31,757 bases of DNA from assembly GCA_040381555.1 (NCBI GenBank), contig JBEIHC010000019.1, forward strand, positions 1 to 31,757. The letters run 5' to 3'. This document shows, piece by piece, positions 1-6,570 of the stretch. The notes below the pieces were generated by a model. The model worked only from the letters and a program-made list of their open reading frames with translations. It was not told the origin of the DNA and did not search any database. Every line of letters starts with the position of its first letter. Position 1 is the first letter of the stretch. The DNA comes from CANHCC01 sp040381555. Its GTDB lineage: Bacteria; Bacteroidota; Bacteroidia; J057; RFSG01. The position numbers and the translations under genes were made by a program.

Positions 1-62
1 CCTTCTTCGAACTCCTTGAGAATCTGGGCAATCTGATTGGGACTGAACTTACTTTTTTTCAT
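1..62 (-). CDS. IS3-family transposase OrfA, N-terminal fragment cut by the window edge
   Basis: Read on the reverse strand from an ATG at 62, the first 20 codons give MKKSKFSPNQIAQILKEFEE, after which the frame leaves the window. This is the standard opening of IS3-family OrfA proteins (IS407-like groups): a short basic start, then a Ser-x-x-Gln-Ile-x-x-Ile-Leu-Lys-Glu helix that begins the DNA-binding helix-turn-helix. Such proteins bind the element's ends and act with OrfB, the DDE integrase, usually by a programmed frameshift. Only the extreme N-terminus is visible, so the exact group and the integrity of the element cannot be judged. The family call rests on 20 residues. Confidence 0.75.
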   Translation of the reverse strand, partial: MKKSKFSPNQIAQILKEFEE

Positions 63-128
63 ATTAACTGGTTAAAATTAGACTTTTTTGTCTATTTTAA
101 AACAGTACTATTTTTGGGGGAGCAGACA
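1..128 (-). mobile_element. End of an IS3-family insertion sequence (partial)
   Basis: Upstream of the transposase start the reverse strand carries TGTCTGCTCCCCCAAAAATA, beginning at 128. It starts with TG and has a pyrimidine-rich run followed by AAAAA, as IS3-family terminal inverted repeats commonly do. The distance of about 65 bases to the orfA start is also usual. I therefore place the element's end near 128. The other inverted repeat and the target duplication lie outside the window, so the boundary is an inference. Confidence 0.5.
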
Positions 129-270
129 GTTGGTTTTTATTTTTTAAAAATAGTGTCAATTTTCAGTATGCCTTTTCAATGGTAGGGCAATTAAATTATC
201 TTTATACTCTTGCCTTTATAATTAATTAAATACATGAATATCAATTAAATGTAATTTTAAAGTGATGGAA

Positions 271-307
271 AATGCTACTAAGGGGGATTAAGATTGACCG
301 TAGCATT
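271..307. repeat. Inverted repeat with 8-bp arms
   Basis: AATGCTAC at 271-278 pairs perfectly with GTAGCATT at 300-307, separated by 21 bases. It could be a regulator site or an RNA hairpin with a long loop. Nothing nearby shows which, and the arms are short enough to be chance in an AT-rich region. Confidence 0.4.
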
Positions 308-362
308 GTCTTTTAGAGCATGTTCAGGTAAAGGCTTTTAAGTTAACAGCAGCCCCTTCCTG

Positions 363-380
363 GGGTGCAGCACCCGATAA
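363..380. repeat. Palindromic intergenic element, copy 1 (GGGTGCAGCACCC core)
   Basis: A 13-bp perfect palindrome (363-375) is followed by GATAA. The full 18 bases recur exactly at 6541-6558. Flanking bases allow alternative hairpins: CCCC/GGGG at 353-365 and ACCCGA/TCGGGT at 372-390. The other copies sit at gene ends; this one sits in the gene-poor region near the insertion sequence. Confidence 0.6.
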
Positions 381-592
381 CGAGTTCGGGTGATACTTTC
401 CTGCAGATACCGCCACAATCAATAAAATGCTCGGAGGTCAGTCTCGCTTCCGTGCAAGGGAAGTGCGCAGGGATTGCCTCCCCAGAAGGAAGAACGAAGT
501 GCAGAGAATCCACAGATTCTAGGTTTTTTTTAATTCTGAATGTTTCATGATTGGTGGGAATAAAGATTAACAACAAGAGGTTTGGGAAGAGT

Positions 593-625
593 TTATTTTT
601 TCGCAGATTTCGGAGAAATGCTTTT
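593..625. repeat. Solo degenerate copy of the CGCAGATT...GCAGAAATG repeat
   Basis: The stretch reads T-rich, then TCGCAGATTTCGGAGAAATG, and matches half of the 82-bp unit tandemly repeated at 21297-21770 (T-run, CGCAGATT, then GCAGAAATG). This shows that the repeat family is dispersed rather than confined to one array. Confidence 0.5.
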
Positions 626-677
626 GATTTTTTGAATGATTTTGCGTTGAAGATAATAGCAGATTGAATTGCCTTCA

Positions 678-843
678 TTAGTTTCTATTAGTCAAATTGG
701 CCATATTTAGGTCTTTGAGGTGCTGAGAGATGGTTGCTTGCGAAAAAGGGAGTTCAATGACTAAATCTCCACAGATGCAGGAATTGACCTTAAGTAGATT
801 TTCCATAATTGGCACGCGCGCAAGATGCCCCCATTGCTTTCAT
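678..843 (-). pseudogene. Decayed ArsR-family transcriptional regulator (frameshifted, short C-terminus)
   Basis: The reverse strand from 806 to the stop at 678-680 encodes about 42 residues including CICGDLVIELPFSQATISQH followed by LKDLNMANL. This is the recognition region of ArsR/SmtB winged-helix repressors of the Bacteroidota type: the CICGDLV metal-site-like motif, then the DNA-recognition helix SQATISQHLKDL. Upstream, a frame change at a run of five G (828-832 as C on the forward strand) restores MKAMGHLARVPIMENLLK, which matches the usual start of helix 2 (KALGHPARxxIxexL). The protein stops right after the recognition helix, so the beta-wing and C-terminal helix are missing. I infer a nonfunctional remnant of a metal-responsive repressor. 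A 42-residue product without the wing is unlikely to bind DNA. Confidence 0.7.
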
Positions 844-989
844 TATCAGGGTGATGTCATTTTATTTTTCCGAAAATAAATTCGTTTTGAAACGCCCATA
901 TGATAACCTATGTTGCAATATTGCGATTAAGTGCCATGTGGTGGATAATTCGTTTGTTATTTCTTGTAATTTTAAGGGTAATTGTCATC
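844..989. promoter_or_regulatory. Upstream region of the Fur-led operon
   Basis: No gene is evident. TAATTTTA at 967-974 matches the Bacteroidota -7 consensus TAnnTTTG at seven of eight positions, but no -33 TTG lies at the usual spacing. AAGGG at 974-978 lies 11 bases before the chosen Fur start and could be a weak ribosome binding site. The promoter of the operon is presumably in this stretch. Confidence 0.3.
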
Positions 990-1478
990 ATGCCTCAAAA
1001 CTTAAAGAATCGCGTGGAAGATAAAGTAGAAGAAATCAAGAAGATTTTTTCTGCTTATTTAGATAAACGGGGACAAAGAAAAACTCCGGAACGCTTCGCC
1101 ATTTTAGAAGAGATTTACAGTCGAAATGATCACTTCGATGCGGAAACACTTTATATTCACATGAAGAACAAAAATTATCGTGTGAGTAAAGCAACGGTCT
1201 ATAATACCTTGGATTTGCTGATAGAATGTGATTTAGTTACCCGGCATCAATTTGGGTCCAACCAAAGTTTGTTTGAGAAATCTTACGGGTTTCGTCAGCA
1301 TGATCATTTGATTTGTATTGATTGTAATAAGGTAATGGAGTTTTGCGACCCTAGGGTGATGGAGATACAGGAAATGATTGGGAACATTTTGAATTTTGAG
1401 ATAAAACATCATTCTCTTGTTTTATATGGCAATTGCAAAAATCCAAGTTGTGAAAATTTAAAAAACAATCAGGCCTGA
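990..1478 (+). CDS. Fur-family transcriptional regulator
   Basis: A 162-residue protein of the ferric-uptake-regulator family, normally a metal-dependent dimeric repressor. The N-terminal winged helix covers about residues 15-90, with the recognition helix around VSKATVYNTLDLL (65-77). The dimerisation/metal domain follows: HDHLICIDC (104-112) supplies His ligands and the first zinc CxxC, and CKNPSC (149-154) the second Cys pair, so the structural zinc site looks intact. His48 in NDHFDAE is in a conserved metal-ligand position. The frame is open back to 900, but the extra residues are hydrophobic and unlike Fur; the ATG at 990 (MPQNLKNRV) gives the family length. It heads a tight operon, with the next start 4 bases after its stop. 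Which metal or signal it senses (Fur, Zur, PerR) cannot be decided here. Confidence 0.9.
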   Translation: MPQNLKNRVEDKVEEIKKIFSAYLDKRGQRKTPERFAILEEIYSRNDHFDAETLYIHMKNKNYRVSKATVYNTLDLLIECDLVTRHQFGSNQSLFEKSYGFRQHDHLICIDCNKVMEFCDPRVMEIQEMIGNILNFEIKHHSLVLYGNCKNPSCENLKNNQA

Positions 1479-1482
1479 TATT

Positions 1483-1830
1483 ATGGAAATTGCAAGTAAT
1501 AAATTTGATAAGAAAACCATTGTGTTTTCATTAAGCGGAAGTTTGTTAGCTGATCAGGAAGGCGCACAATTGTTTCAACAATTTGAGCAAGCTGTTGCGG
1601 AGGGTACACCGAATGTGATTTTAGATTTGAGTACTTTGCGCCATGTCAACTCAAGTGGTCTAGGCATTTTTATTCGAATGTTGACTCGTGCTAGAACTCA
1701 AGGTGGAGATGTCGTAATAACGGGAATCAACCAAGGAGTGAGTAATTTATTTACGATTACCAAACTCCACACCATCTTTCGGTTTGCGCCCACAGTTGAA
1801 GAAGCAGCTGAATTATTAAAGGATAAATAG
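1483..1830 (+). CDS. STAS-domain protein, anti-sigma-factor antagonist type
   Basis: A 115-residue single STAS domain like SpoIIAA/RsbV. The signature DLSTLRHVNSSGLG lies at residues 48-61; Ser57/Ser58 align with the serine that the cognate anti-sigma kinase phosphorylates in SpoIIAA. The unphosphorylated form of such proteins binds and removes the anti-sigma factor. It lies 4 bases after the Fur gene and 22 bases before purA, so all three are probably one transcript. No partner kinase or phosphatase is in the window, so its pathway is unknown; in this phylum single STAS proteins may serve partner-switching systems other than sigma control. Confidence 0.88.
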   Translation: MEIASNKFDKKTIVFSLSGSLLADQEGAQLFQQFEQAVAEGTPNVILDLSTLRHVNSSGLGIFIRMLTRARTQGGDVVITGINQGVSNLFTITKLHTIFRFAPTVEEAAELLKDK

Positions 1831-1852
1831 TTGAACTCATAATATAGAAAAA

Positions 1853-3133
1853 ATGGCAGTTGATGTATTGCTGGGATTACAATGGGGAGATGAAGGAAAG
1901 GGTAAGTTGGTAGATGTACTGACACCTTCCTACCAAGTAGTGGCTCGGTTTCAGGGAGGTCCGAATGCTGGGCATACCATAGGTTTTGAAGGCAGAAAAT
2001 TTGTTCTGCATTTAATTCCTTCTGGAATATTTCACCCTCAAACCCGTTGTTTGATTGGGAATGGGGTAGTAGTGGATCCTGCTGAACTCCAACATGAGAT
2101 TGAAGCCTTGGAAGCCGCGGGTGTTCAAGCACGCAAAAATTTATATCTTTCCTTGCGAGCCAGTTTGATTTTGCCAACTCAAAAAGCATTGGATGAAGCA
2201 AATGAAATTGCCTTGGGAAATGAGAAAATAGGTTCTACCCTAAGAGGAATTAGTCCTGCTTATCAGGATAAAGTAGCTCGACAAGGATTGCGGGTAGGGG
2301 ATATCCTGAATCCCAATTTCAAAGAGTTGTACAATAATCTAGTTAGCCGACATAAAGAACGACTGAATGCTTTCGGGTATACCAAGGATCTAAAAGAATC
2401 TGAAGATCGCTTCTTCAAGTCTTTAGATTTTATGCGTCAGCTGAACCTAGTTGATAATGTTCACTTCTTAAGGGACGCTATTCAGAACGGAGAGTCTATC
2501 TTGGCAGAAGGTGCACAGGGTGCTCTATTGGATATTGATTTTGGTTCTTATCCCTTTGTTACGAGTTCTAATACCATTTCAGCTGGCACTTGTACAGGTT
2601 TAGGAGTACCCCCTACTCAAATAGGAACCGTTTACGGGGTGTTTAAGGCCTACTGTACCCGAGTTGGAGGAGGACCTTTCCCGACGGAATTATTAGGGGA
2701 TGAAGGAGAAAAATTAAGACAAGCGGGTGCCGAATTTGGCTCCACTACAGGTCGAGCTAGAAGGTGTGGTTGGTTGGATTTAGTCGCTCTTCGATATGCA
2801 ATTTGGCTTAATGGTGTCAGCCGCCTGTGCATTATGAAATCAGATGTACTTTCTGGATATGATGAGATTAAAGTCTGCGTCGGTTACGAAACAGAAGAAG
2901 GCATCAGTAAAGACTGGCAATATGATCAATCCAGAATTGGTAAACCAATTTATAAAACATTGAAAGGATGGTCTCAAGATATTACTGCGGTGAGCAAAGA
3001 AGAAGATTTGCCTCAGGAATTTTTGGATTATATTAGTTTCATCGAAGCTGAAGTGCAGGTGCCTATTTCCTGTATTTCTGTGGGACCCGATCGGGCACAA
3101 ACCTTTTGGCGTGAACCTGTTCGGGTAGTATGA
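1853..3133 (+). CDS. purA: Adenylosuccinate synthase
   Basis: This 426-residue enzyme joins IMP and aspartate using GTP, the first committed step of AMP synthesis in the cytoplasm. The GTP-binding loop WGDEGKGK is at residues 11-18 with the catalytic Asp, and GPNAGHT near 36-42 carries the catalytic His. GSTLRGISPAYQDK is the IMP-contact region, EGAQGALLDIDFGSYPFVTS is the family signature, and STTGRARRCGW supplies the aspartate/GTP loop. Length and motifs are complete. The start is preceded by an A-rich stretch rather than a clear Shine-Dalgarno. Its stop overlaps the pabB start (ATGA at 3130-3133), which implies translational coupling and links purine and folate supply in one operon. Confidence 0.97.
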   Translation: MAVDVLLGLQWGDEGKGKLVDVLTPSYQVVARFQGGPNAGHTIGFEGRKFVLHLIPSGIFHPQTRCLIGNGVVVDPAELQHEIEALEAAGVQARKNLYLSLRASLILPTQKALDEANEIALGNEKIGSTLRGISPAYQDKVARQGLRVGDILNPNFKELYNNLVSRHKERLNAFGYTKDLKESEDRFFKSLDFMRQLNLVDNVHFLRDAIQNGESILAEGAQGALLDIDFGSYPFVTSSNTISAGTCTGLGVPPTQIGTVYGVFKAYCTRVGGGPFPTELLGDEGEKLRQAGAEFGSTTGRARRCGWLDLVALRYAIWLNGVSRLCIMKSDVLSGYDEIKVCVGYETEEGISKDWQYDQSRIGKPIYKTLKGWSQDITAVSKEEDLPQEFLDYISFIEAEVQVPISCISVGPDRAQTFWREPVRVV

Positions 3134-4395
3134 AAACCCTCCGGTGGTATTCCCCTCCGGAAAATCTTCGAGACAGATTCCTACTTACAGGAATGAAAGC
3201 TCCGTATTTAGTTTGGCTCGATAGTAATCAGGATGTATCGGATGTCTACGGTCAATATGAGTTTTTGGCAGGGTGGGGGAGTATAGAATCTTTGGAGGTA
3301 GAAGGTTCACTTCCCTCTTCTCAATTTCGATTTGGAGGATTTTCGTATTCATTTCTCAATCAAACAGAGCCTATCGGGATTAATTTGAATAATGCTCGAA
3401 TTACCCTGCCTGATTGTTTCTTCTTTGAGGCTGATGTTGTTGTCTATCAGGAAAGAGGTTCTGATTATGCTATAATTCAAGCAGAAGATCCAGCACAAAT
3501 ACAAGATTTATTGCAGCAAATTCAGATTTCAGCATCTCCACTTATCCATCAATCTTCTGCTATCTATTCAGGAATTTCTCCGGAAGAGTATAAGCAAAAG
3601 GTGAATCAGTTAAAGGAGTTGATTCGGGAGGGAGAAGTGTATGAGGCAAACTTAAGCAGGAGTATTTATTTCGAAGGGAGTTGTCAAAATCCAGCGCTTC
3701 TTTTTTCCTCTTGGATTGCCAATTCTCCTGTTCCGTTTTCTGCTTTTTTAAAATGGCAAGATGTTTTTGTTTTTTCCGCATCACCCGAGCGTTTTCTGGC
3801 CTGTCAAGGGAATATGTTGATTTCTCAACCCATAAAAGGCACTGCCAAAAGATTTCCGAATGATACATTAGCCGATGCTACTTCACAAGAGTCTTTACGA
3901 AATTCAGAGAAGGACAAAGCAGAGAATGTGATGATTGTGGATTTGGTTCGTAATGATTTAAATAAATCCTGTGTGCCCGGTTCCGTGAGGGTTCCAGAGT
4001 TATTTGGCTTGCATAGATTTCCCTGGGTGTATCACCTGATTAGTACTGTTACAGGCGAACTTCGTTTAGATATTAGTAGGATACAAGCCTTGAAAAATGC
4101 CTTCCCTCCTGGTTCAATGACAGGAGCACCCAAGGTGAGCGCTATGAAAATTATCGAAGCGCTGGAACCTGAAGGAAGAGGCCTCTTTGCAGGTAGCTTA
4201 GGGTATATTGCCCCGAATGGAGATTTCGACTTTAATGTGGTTATCCGAACACTATTGTACGATCATTCGAAACAAATCTTCTCCTATCATGCTGGAGGAG
4301 CTGTAACGATCGACAGCGACGCAGAAGCTGAATATCAGGAAACGATACATAAATCAGCCAATCTCCTGAGTTGGCTTCAACAAGTATCCCGGTAA
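3130..4395 (+). CDS. pabB: Aminodeoxychorismate synthase component I
   Basis: A 421-residue chorismate-binding enzyme that aminates chorismate to 4-amino-4-deoxychorismate for folate synthesis. The C-terminal catalytic domain starts near residue 150. The motif QPIKGTAKR (233-241) includes Lys236, the lysine that marks PabB rather than TrpE, which has PIAGT. VMIVDLVRNDL and PPGSMTGAPK are family signatures, and EYQETIHKSANLL is the C-terminal Mg/chorismate site. No glutamine amidotransferase (PabA/TrpG) gene is in the window, so that subunit must be encoded elsewhere if it is used. The gene is coupled to purA by a 4-base overlap and followed after 9 bases by the glycosyltransferase. TrpE is the alternative but the Lys argues against it. 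Confidence 0.93.
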   Translation: MKTLRWYSPPENLRDRFLLTGMKAPYLVWLDSNQDVSDVYGQYEFLAGWGSIESLEVEGSLPSSQFRFGGFSYSFLNQTEPIGINLNNARITLPDCFFFEADVVVYQERGSDYAIIQAEDPAQIQDLLQQIQISASPLIHQSSAIYSGISPEEYKQKVNQLKELIREGEVYEANLSRSIYFEGSCQNPALLFSSWIANSPVPFSAFLKWQDVFVFSASPERFLACQGNMLISQPIKGTAKRFPNDTLADATSQESLRNSEKDKAENVMIVDLVRNDLNKSCVPGSVRVPELFGLHRFPWVYHLISTVTGELRLDISRIQALKNAFPPGSMTGAPKVSAMKIIEALEPEGRGLFAGSLGYIAPNGDFDFNVVIRTLLYDHSKQIFSYHAGGAVTIDSDAEAEYQETIHKSANLLSWLQQVSR

Positions 4396-4404
4396 TTTGA
4401 GCTC

Positions 4405-5385
4405 GTGATATCTGTACTGATTCCCTTTCGAAATGCTGCTCCTTGGTTATCGGAATGTATAGAGTCGTTACTGGCTCAAACCTATAATGAATGGGAGGCT
4501 TGGTTAATGGATGATCATTCGGATGATGACTCTCGGGAAATAATAAATAAATTTATTGATAATCGAATTCAGGTGGTTTCGGTTCAAGGAAAGGGTATAG
4601 TAGCTGCCTTGAACGAAGGCCTGCATCTCTGCAGTTATCCCTTCATTGCTCGAATGGATGCCGATGATCGCATGCCTATTGATAGATTAGAACTCCAATT
4701 GAAGGCGATGGTCTCCAATCCCACTCTTGGGCTGGTTAGTGGTCAGGTGGAATTATTTTCTGAAATGCCTGATTCTCGTGGTTACCAGCGCTATGTGGAT
4801 TGGATTAATTCATTGAACACATTTGAAGCAATCCAGTATCATCGGTTTATCGATTCTCCTTTCGCGCATCCCTCTGTCCTGTTTCGGAAGAGTTTGGTCA
4901 ATCAGTTGGGTGCTTATCTGGATGGACCCTTTCCGGAAGATTATGAATTATGGTTAAGATGGTTGGATGCTGGGATTCAGATGGAGCGATTGCCTGAGGT
5001 CGTTTTGTTTTGGAGAGATCATGACAGTAGATTATCTAGAACGCATGAGCGCTATAGCCCGGAGGCATTTCGAAAACTGAAAGCCCAGTATCTGGCTCAA
5101 TGGTTGGCTAAAAAAGGAATCTCATCCGTCTGGTATTGGGGCGAGGGGAAAATTGCCCGCACACAAAGGAAATTGTTGGAGGAATTGGGCATCTCCACCG
5201 CAGGCAGTGTTGAAGTGGATTTAAAAAAGCTAAAACCTGGAGTGGTACACTATGAATCATTAGGTGCTCCCCAAGGTAGGTTTTTAATTAGCTTAGTAGG
5301 TAATGTAGGGGCAAGAATAGAAATTCAGCATTTTTTAGAATCCCGGAATTGGAAGTTGGGTCAGGATTTTATTCTAGCAGGTTAA
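4405..5385 (+). CDS. Family 2 glycosyltransferase with a Rossmann-like C-terminal extension
   Basis: A 326-residue GT-A fold enzyme, probably transferring a sugar from a nucleotide donor to a cell-envelope glycan. The N-terminus SVLIPFRNAAPWLSECIESL and the MDDHSDD nucleotide-binding stretch are typical of GT2. The DxD-like metal site is MDADDR near residue 87, and the acceptor-side PEDYELWLRWLDAG is near 190. After about residue 235 comes an extra segment beginning YWGEGKIARTQRKLL, which resembles a small nucleotide-binding fold and is seen in some Bacteroidota enzymes. I read the start as GTG at 4405, 9 bases after pabB, with no better ATG. The stop codon lies inside a 21-bp palindrome that probably ends the operon. 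Donor and acceptor are unknown. Confidence 0.88.
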   Translation: MISVLIPFRNAAPWLSECIESLLAQTYNEWEAWLMDDHSDDDSREIINKFIDNRIQVVSVQGKGIVAALNEGLHLCSYPFIARMDADDRMPIDRLELQLKAMVSNPTLGLVSGQVELFSEMPDSRGYQRYVDWINSLNTFEAIQYHRFIDSPFAHPSVLFRKSLVNQLGAYLDGPFPEDYELWLRWLDAGIQMERLPEVVLFWRDHDSRLSRTHERYSPEAFRKLKAQYLAQWLAKKGISSVWYWGEGKIARTQRKLLEELGISTAGSVEVDLKKLKPGVVHYESLGAPQGRFLISLVGNVGARIEIQHFLESRNWKLGQDFILAG

Positions 5386-5404
5386 TGGCGTGCTGCACGC
5401 CATT
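5384..5404 (+). terminator. Palindrome at the operon end (GTGCTGCAC core), likely terminator or RNA-stabilising hairpin
   Basis: Ten-base arms (5384-5393 and 5395-5404) around a single central T form a perfect inverted repeat that begins inside the TAA stop of the glycosyltransferase gene. In RNA this is a stem of about nine pairs with a tiny loop. A T-rich stretch (GTACTTGTTTTGTTTTTAG) follows after about 10 bases. The GTGC-x-GCAC core is shared with the elements at 363 and 6541. Confidence 0.6.
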
Positions 5405-5428
5405 TGCAGATTGTACTTGTTTTGTTTT

Positions 5429-5436
5429 TAGCTTTA
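5429..5436 (+). promoter_or_regulatory. Possible -7 promoter element for the CoA-transferase gene
   Basis: TAGCTTTA matches TAnnTTTG at seven of eight positions and ends four bases before the ATG at 5441. No -33 TTG lies at the usual spacing. If used, transcription would begin at or next to the start codon. Confidence 0.35.
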
Positions 5437-5440
5437 AGGT

Positions 5441-6541
5441 ATGAACTCACTCCCATTTGAAGGAATTAAAGTGTTGGAATTAGCTTCGGTATTGGCAGGG
5501 CCTTCGGTTGGCATGTTCTTCGCTGAGCTGGGCGCCTCGGTATTGAAGATTGAATCTCCTCCAACCGGCGATGTTACTCGTTCCTGGAAGTTGACCAGTG
5601 AAGATGCTCATGTTTCTGCCCCTGCCTATTTCTCTGCAGTGAATTGGGGAAAAGAAACCCTGCTCTTGGATTTGTCTTTGCCAGAAAATCGAAAAGTTAT
5701 CTATGACAAAATTCCTGAAGTAGATATTATTCTGCTCAGTTATAAACCAGGAGATGCGCTGAAATTAGGCATGAATTGGGAGCAACTTTCTGCCTTGAAT
5801 CCCAGATTGATTTACGGAGAAATAAGTGGATATGGGGCCGATAACCCTCGGGTGGGATATGATGCCATTGTTCAGGCAGAATCTGGATTCACCTACATGA
5901 ATGGTGAGCCCAATGGTAATCCGGTAAAAATGCCGGTTGCTTTGATGGATGTACTTGCTGCCCACCAGTTGAAGGAAGGAATACTTACCGCTTTGTACCA
6001 AAGAGAAAAAACAGGCAAAGGAGATTACATTCAAGTATCCTTGATTCAATCAGGAATAGCTTCTCTTGTGAATCAGGCTTCCAATTATTTAATGGCTGGC
6101 CATATTCCGGGTAGAATGGGTTCCGCTCACCCGAATATCGTTCCTTATGGTACCTTATATGAATGCCGGGAGGGAGGGCAGATTGTATTGGCTGTTGGCA
6201 ATGATAAACAATTTTATAATTTGTTGAAGGTACTGGAGTTGTCTGATATCAAAGAGGATGTGCGTTTCCAGAATAATCCTTCCCGAGTGGCTCATAGAGA
6301 TATTTTAGAGCCCATTTTAAAGGAAGCTATTGAAAAAAGGTCCAGAGCAGAATTATTGGAGCAATTGTGGGAAGCGCAAGTTCCGGCTGGGGCAGTGAAT
6401 ACGATGAAAGATGTCTTTAACATGGCAGAAGCTGAGGAAATGATTCTGCAACATTCCAATAAGGTTGCGGTTCGATCGGTTGCCTTTCATTCAGTTCGAT
6501 TCCCTTGGCGAAAGGAGATATTACCTCCACCTAATTTATAG
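5441..6541 (+). CDS. CaiB/BaiF-type (class III) CoA-transferase
   Basis: A 366-residue family III CoA-transferase, which moves CoA between two carboxylic acids through an aspartyl-CoA adduct. The opening GIKVLELASVLAGP and FFAELGASVLKIE are characteristic. Asp170 in VALMDVLAAHQ aligns with the catalytic Asp169 of formyl-CoA transferase. LLLDLSLPENR and YDAIVQAESGFTYMNGEP are also family motifs. Length is slightly short of the usual 380-410, with the C-terminus ending soon after RFPWR. Known members act on carnitine, bile acids, oxalate, mesaconate or branched acyl-CoA (racemases); the substrate cannot be told here and no acyl-CoA partner genes are adjacent. It stands alone after the operon-closing palindrome, and a second palindrome starts at the last base of its stop codon. 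Confidence 0.9.
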   Translation: MNSLPFEGIKVLELASVLAGPSVGMFFAELGASVLKIESPPTGDVTRSWKLTSEDAHVSAPAYFSAVNWGKETLLLDLSLPENRKVIYDKIPEVDIILLSYKPGDALKLGMNWEQLSALNPRLIYGEISGYGADNPRVGYDAIVQAESGFTYMNGEPNGNPVKMPVALMDVLAAHQLKEGILTALYQREKTGKGDYIQVSLIQSGIASLVNQASNYLMAGHIPGRMGSAHPNIVPYGTLYECREGGQIVLAVGNDKQFYNLLKVLELSDIKEDVRFQNNPSRVAHRDILEPILKEAIEKRSRAELLEQLWEAQVPAGAVNTMKDVFNMAEAEEMILQHSNKVAVRSVAFHSVRFPWRKEILPPPNL

Positions 6542-6558
6542 GGTGCAGCACCCGATAA
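6541..6558. terminator. GGGTGCAGCACCC palindrome between convergent genes (copy 2 of the 363 element)
   Basis: A 13-bp palindrome (6541-6553) starts on the last base of the CoA-transferase stop and, with GATAA, repeats positions 363-380 exactly. A second inverted repeat follows (AATCAA at 6560-6565 with TTGATT at 6577-6582), overlapping the stop of the convergent M28 gene. Together they may terminate transcription from both sides. Confidence 0.5.
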
Positions 6559-6570
6559 AAATCAAGGGAC

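Larger units (their letters stand above)
129..677. other. Gene-poor intergenic region with palindromes and a degenerate interspersed repeat
   Basis: I find no credible gene here. A reverse frame spanning 343-678 has low-complexity content and shares words with the repeat family at 21297-21770, so it is not treated as a gene. The stretch holds an inverted repeat (271-278 with 300-307), a cluster of overlapping small hairpins (about 350-392) that includes the GTGCAGCAC palindrome, and one degenerate copy of the interspersed repeat near 593-625. Position between an insertion sequence and a decayed regulator suggests a region of rearrangement. Confidence 0.6.

Noticed and set aside
343..678. Reverse open frame of 111 codons
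   Set aside because: It shares words with the dispersed non-coding repeat, crosses several palindromes, and has no recognisable protein pattern.
900..989. Longer Fur protein beginning at 900
   Set aside because: The extra 30 residues are hydrophobic and outside the family's usual length; the ATG at 990 fits better.
809..1024. Forward open frame of 71 codons before the Fur gene
   Set aside because: It overlaps the ArsR relic and the start of the Fur gene in other frames, and its composition is not protein-like.
1698..2201. Reverse frame of 167 codons opposite the STAS and purA genes
   Set aside because: It is antisense to two well-supported genes, and its translation has no domain pattern.
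3560..3868. Open frame opposite pabB
   Set aside because: It lies wholly within a clear pabB coding sequence and shows no family resemblance.
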